A program made the translations under genes and the position numbers. The notes below the pieces were generated by a model. The model made no database searches, had not been told where the DNA came from, and was given only the letters and a program-made list of their open reading frames with translations. A stretch of 64,000 bases of DNA from Epinephelus fuscoguttatus (taxonomy: Eukaryota > Chordata > Actinopteri > Perciformes > Serranidae): assembly GCF_011397635.1 (NCBI RefSeq), contig NC_064770.1, positions 1,923,125 to 1,987,124 on the forward strand. The letters run 5' to 3'. This document shows positions 59,856 through 64,000 of the stretch, in pieces. The first letter of the stretch is position 1. Each line of letters opens with the position of its first letter.

Positions 59856-59930
59856 ACTTATAAAGCTCTAAATGGTAAGGCTCCATCATATCTTAGAGAG
59901 CTCACAGTGCCATATTATCCCACCAGGTCT
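59856..59930 (+). mobile_element. L2-clade LINE, copy 4, right part
   Basis: Continues the L2 coding region interrupted at 45981 (TYKALNG, SYLREL). It ends abruptly near 59930; the 175 bases from there to the SCPEP1 exon are unassigned. Confidence 0.8.
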
Positions 59931-60105
59931 AAAATTGAAAATGTATTGGCTGTGTTGTTTCTTTAACAAGAAAATAATAATAGGTTGTGCCTGTGTTCCA
60001 CAGCAGGCACCCCTAACAAGGTGCCTCATTGTGATGTAGTACCTAATAGGATAAAGCTTCCTGTGTGACATACTAAGGCTGTTGTATCTGTGATTGGTAT
60101 CTTAC

Positions 60106-60952
60106 CATGTGACCAGCTTTGAGGATCCAGTAGAATGCAAAGTTCTTATAAGTCTTGTAAAAAGCTCCAGTAATGCCCGGGTTGGAGGGGTTATCCAGTG
60201 GGGTCCACCTCAGCTTGTTAAACCCAGGCAGCCCCTCCCACTTCAGCCTCTTCACCCACAGCTCCTGACCTGAAACAGCATGTACAAATCATGTGACAGG
60301 AAGTAGATATCCATGTGGCACAGCTCTCTGCAGAAGAACTAGATATGTGGATGGGTTTACAGCACAGACAACACTGCTGCTCATGCTGAACGGAAGGCAA
60401 TACACTGAGTAGGTTACCCATGGTGTCCACTATGAGATCCAACTGTCCATTGTAGATGGTGACGTTGACTCCAGCCGTCAGCAGCTGGTCCACTACATCC
60501 ACCACAGGCCTCATAAAGTCTCCTACCATGTTGCTGAACACACCCTCTGCCTGGCCTAGACATACAGCACACACAGGAGAGGGACAACCATTGTAGAGGA
60601 CAAAATACTGCTTCAAGAATGAGAGTCCACTATTTAGATACAGTACCTCCCCAAGTAACATTCTGGGGGATGATGCCAAGTTTCTTCCTGATTGGTCCAT
60701 TCATCAGCTCGCTCAGTGATAGGCTGTGTAGGGGTCGAACGTGGCGACGTGTCTGCAGCGCTGGTGGAAAAGAACATGGTAAAAGCTCAAATGAAATGAA
60801 AATAAAATAGTACATTATGGGTCATATAATGAACTATTGGATGTGAACAGTTAGCACAGCGTCTTACAGATGAAGTCTTCTCCTGCTGCAGATCTGCGTT
60901 TCTCATCCGGCTCCTGGGTCAGGATGTTGTAAAAGTTCACTCCGTTGGTGTT
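60106..60952 (-). CDS. scpep1: SCPEP1, four exons (C-terminal half of the peptidase)
   Basis: Retinoid-inducible serine carboxypeptidase 1, a secreted/lysosomal-type S10 peptidase. Exons on the - strand: 60952-60868 (NTNGVNFYNILTQEP), 60760-60647 (LMNGPIRKKLGIIP), 60555-60418 (VFSNMVGDFMRPVVDVVD, YNGQLDLIVDTMG), 60269-60106 (ELWVKRLKW, FAFYWILKAGHM). All splice sites are GT-AG and all phases fit; with the exon at 32690-32752 the coding total is 564 bases, a whole number of codons. The catalytic Asp is in NGQLD and the catalytic His in AGHM; the nucleophile Ser exon lies upstream, beyond the window. Identity is from memory of the vertebrate protein, and the match is close. Confidence 0.93.
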
Positions 60953-61097
60953 CTGACATGAAAACCAAAACACATGCTATGTGGCAAGGAAACACTTTAT
61001 ATGCAATACTGAGAAAATTACTTCCAGAGCAATCTGTCAGTAACAAAATGTCATGATATTTAGTTGAAATTCCATGGTAACAATTTTTTGCATGCTC
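60953..61097 (-). other. SCPEP1 intron, start
   Basis: The intron upstream of the exon ending at 60952. No further SCPEP1 exon was found up to 64000, so it is at least 3 kb. Confidence 0.6.
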
Positions 61098-62960
61098 ACT
61101 CAACTCAACTTTATTTATAGAGCACTTTAAAAATAACAACAGCCGTACAAGTGCTGTACATAAACATAAAAACTTAAGACATAAAAAATTAAAAACAATA
61201 AAAACACTAAAACAATAAAATAAAATAAAGCAAAACAATAAAAACACTAAAACCAGAGCAGAGTCTCATGCTGAGTTGAAAGCCAAGGAATAATGGCTCC
61301 ACAAGAGCCATTGAGACCAAACACCGTCACTTTTAATAATGTTTGTGTTCTCTTTTGGCCTCTTTAACAGCGTTTTGGTAACAGTGCCAACAGTCCTTTA
61401 GGATTTAGAGGGAAACCTGCGGTTTGTTCTTCTTCCACCTGCATTCAGTTTTGTGGCACTCCTGTCTGGCTGCACGGGTTCTGTCGTTGAACCAGGGCTG
61501 AGGTTTAGCTTTAGGCTGCACAGTTTTTAATGGAGCCACAGAGTCCAGTATTTTTTCGGCAGGAGTGAAACCAGGAACTGCGCCCCTCCGTGTTAACAGA
61601 TGTTGAGTCAGAGGGGACACAGAGCTTGTCGAAGGCAGTAGGCCTGGGACGATCAGTGATCAAATCGTATATTGGCGATTGGAGGATTGACCTACAATCC
61701 ATCTCATCTCCTCTCCTCTCCTCTCCTCTCCTCTCCTCTCCTCTCTTCTCAGCGGAGGGTGCCCTGTCAGCCCTGCGCTGACAGTGACAGGGCGCATCTG
61801 TTTGATCCGAAGACACAGCCCGTTTGCTCATGCTTCCGGGTCGTTCAATAGAGTAACTGCAATTAAATATTGTTTTAATGTGTAACTACTGAAATGTTCA
61901 CAAGGGCTTTCATAAATTCCTACAATGTTGCGGCACTGCCGCCTTTGCAGGTTAAAAGTTAATGACAGCGACTTGAAGTGAGGAGGAGCAACATGTCTCC
62001 GGCTTGTCAGCGCAGTGGTGTCGGCATCTAGGATAAACCCAAAAAACTCCCAAATTGGAGATGTGGCGTTTTTCTTTGCCACCAAAGCAGCGGTGTCAGT
62101 GTTGGCTGCCATGCCATGTCGGTAGATGACAGCGCACAGCACCGGGTCAGAGCGACCCACCTCAAATAAAGTCACTTCAAAGCTGGAGAATCAAGATGAT
62201 ACAGCGAGCTGCTTACATTTAAAACCATTTTTATAAACAGTCGCCGTTCCTCCTCCACGGCCTGTCGCCCACCGGGAGTTAAAGAACAGGCAGCCGGTAA
62301 AAGTTCGACAAGAGCGCTGCACTTACCGGCACCGATCCAAGTCTCCGTCACACAGAGGAAATTCAGGCTCCGAGAGCTGAAAAAAATCCCTCAGGATAAA
62401 AGTTTTGTTCGCAAGAGATCTGGCGTTCACCAGGCCAATCCTGGCAGGAGCTGGGGCTTGTGGTTCGGGAGATTGGGGGGCCCGGAGCAGCGTCCTCAGG
62501 TGCCGGTGATTCTTCCCCGTGCTGAGAGAGCTGAGGAAGGCAGGGGCGGCGGGGCTGGAGTCCCTCAACTGAGCTGGTGACAAGTACCAAGCAGGCGCCG
62601 ATGGGATCCAGGAAGAGCAGGGGCACAGTGAAGGGACAGTATAATTCATGTCCCGACCGGGAAATAGACTGAGAGCTTGCCAACCAGACTTTAAGCTTCA
62701 CCTGCCGGCCGCTGCGTTTACCGAGGCCTGGTAAAGGTGAGTCGGGATTCCCGCCAGGAGCGGGGGCAAAGTTTTCTGTCCATCATGATCAAACGCCCCT
62801 AGATCTCTGACATTATGTCGAAGATCCATGAGGAATTGGCGATCATACACCAGCAGAGACTAGATCTGTATAGTGCCAAGCGTTAGAAACATCAAAAACA
62901 CCAACCAAAGTGGGAGCAGCAGACGGCCAGCCACACACACCGGCGCCATCTTGCTTTCCA
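61098..62960 (-). mobile_element. LINE remnant (- strand) with internal insertion
   Basis: Reading on the - strand: 5' text with AAGATGGCGCCGGTGTGTG near 62955, an endonuclease start (IGLVNARSLANKTFIL, near 62400), a linker piece at 61620-61440 (DSVAPLKTVQPKAKPQPWFN, RRKKNKP-like), and a 3' end with AAAGTGCTCTATAAATAAAG and a TTGAG tail at 61098-61145. The RT is missing. 61636-62200 is mainly foreign sequence with a (TCTCC)n tract. Confidence 0.65.
61699..61746. repeat. (TCTCC)n microsatellite
   Basis: Pentamer repeat CTCCT with little variation. Confidence 0.95.
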
Positions 62961-64000
62961 TCACAGCCCTTCAAAGATGGACATCATTTCATCATTTTAT
63001 CCTATTAGACTTGTATGTTAAGTTTTGTCATAATTGGCATATGAATTCCTGAATTATGGCCAAAAACATGTTTTGTGAAGTCACAGTGACCTTTGACCAC
63101 CAAATTCTGATCAGTTCATGTGTGAGTCTAAATGGATGTTTTTGTCAAATTTTACGAAATTCTCTCAAGTCCTTCTCGAAATGAGACTGAGACTGATGCA
63201 AGTTCACAGTGACCTTTGACCACCAAAGTCTAATCAGTTCATCCATGAGTCCAAGGCTGCGGCGGAATAGTCTTTTCTGCTTAGGAAGGTTCCTAACTGA
63301 GTGAAATGACCCAGAAGTACCTACGTGGCAGCCATGATCTGGTCGAATTCTCCAAATTTTAAGGAAAGGTGCTTCAATGCTTCCTTTCTAATCTCCTTTA
63401 GCATAGGGTACACTTGACTATCCTTTACGAAAGGAAAGGAGATAATTCCATCCCACAAGTCCAACTGGATATTTAAAGCGAGCCAGTGCAGATGCCTGTT
63501 ACAGCAGCTCCTGCTCACCGCTGAGTTTTTCTTTATTGTTTAACTGTCTTATTTGGAGTTTTTTTCAGTTACTTAACTTATGTCTTGTTTTGGTATGGAA
63601 ACGAAGACAGCTGTCTTTATAGCGGTCTTTCTCCTATTTTTCCACGGACATGATCATGTGTGTGGACCCGGCGCCCAGCCGTGGCTCCATTGTTTACACC
63701 CAGTGTTGTGTCCCTACTGGTTTCCAATTTAACTGGTTTCCTTACCGAACAGCTGCAGATGTGCTTCGCCTCCGTCAGCAGATTTGTCACAAATTCACAA
63801 ACATACACAACATATTACTGGCGATCTTAAAAGTCGCAGCCCACATCTACCACAGCGAATATGCTTCTGTGAGTACTACGTACCAGCGACATTAAAAAAA
63901 GAAAGGAAAGAAAATATGATAAACACAAATTTGCCTCAAGCTGGACTCGATTTCACGTCAACAAAAGACAATATAACACAAACCGCACGTCTACCTGTGT
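62961..64000. other. unassigned repeats upstream of SCPEP1 exons
   Basis: CAGTGACCTTTGACCACCAA occurs twice about 126 bases apart (63088 and 63211), a known style of fish tandem repeat. 63330-63520 has a long - strand open stretch with no recognised domain. Nothing resembling an SCPEP1 exon was found. Confidence 0.5.

Noticed and set aside
63321..63518. upstream SCPEP1 exon
   Set aside because: A long open stretch on the correct strand, but no similarity to the carboxypeptidase and no clear splice sites.
1..64000. CRISPR arrays, operons, riboswitches
   Set aside because: No direct repeats with regular unique spacers and no bacterial signals; tandem repeats here have two copies and no spacers.

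Overview
This is a window of a bony-fish (teleost, probably percomorph) nuclear genome. The evidence is intron-split vertebrate genes, fish-type L2 LINEs with (TTGCC)n tails, tRNA-derived fish SINEs, Tc1, hAT and Harbinger-like DNA transposons, and a fish-type endogenous retrovirus. There are no bacterial operons and no CRISPR array. Most of the window is transposable elements, many nested inside one another.

Two host genes can be recognised, both partial, in tail-to-tail orientation. ENGASE (cytosolic endo-beta-N-acetylglucosaminidase) lies on the + strand, with exons at 4409-4520, 10463-10650, 10776-10918 and about 11314-11412; the last runs into an assembly gap (11416-11515), and no later exon was found. 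SCPEP1 (retinoid-inducible serine carboxypeptidase) lies on the - strand. Four in-phase exons sit at 60106-60952, and the last 20 codons plus stop are 27 kb away at 32690-32752, followed by an AATAAA signal. The intron between them is almost wholly mobile DNA.

Layout: 1-3880, an L2 LINE with an unidentified insert in its 3' part. 3880-12750, ENGASE exons among MITEs, a SINE and simple repeats. 12850-21680, a second L2 interrupted by a zinc-finger/RT retrotransposon that has terminal direct repeats; that element is itself split by a hAT MITE and a Tc1-type element with DD38E (Intruder-like) spacing. 22300-26830, a decayed transposon module with a THAP-like finger and a spliced SWIM-YqaJ nuclease gene. 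26870-31640, an L1 fragment carrying a TIR element with a SINE inside, then another LINE fragment. 32690-60105, the giant SCPEP1 intron. It holds a hAT MITE (33186-39940) stuffed with a Penelope-like fragment, an L2, another hAT MITE and a second DD38E element. Next comes a structurally complete hAT element (41662-45107) whose seven exons are open and in phase, then a 13.9-kb retrovirus (45982-59855) inserted in another L2. 61100-64000 holds LINE and MITE debris.

The most notable items are four. The hAT element looks intact. The retrovirus has gag, pro, pol and env, all broken, plus a long frame downstream of env, a glycine/arginine-rich nucleocapsid without zinc knuckles, and duplicated polypurine tracts. 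The DD38E elements have terminal repeats that run into the transposase coding end. The SWIM-YqaJ-THAP module is the fourth. All calls were made by reading the sequence; no database search was run.
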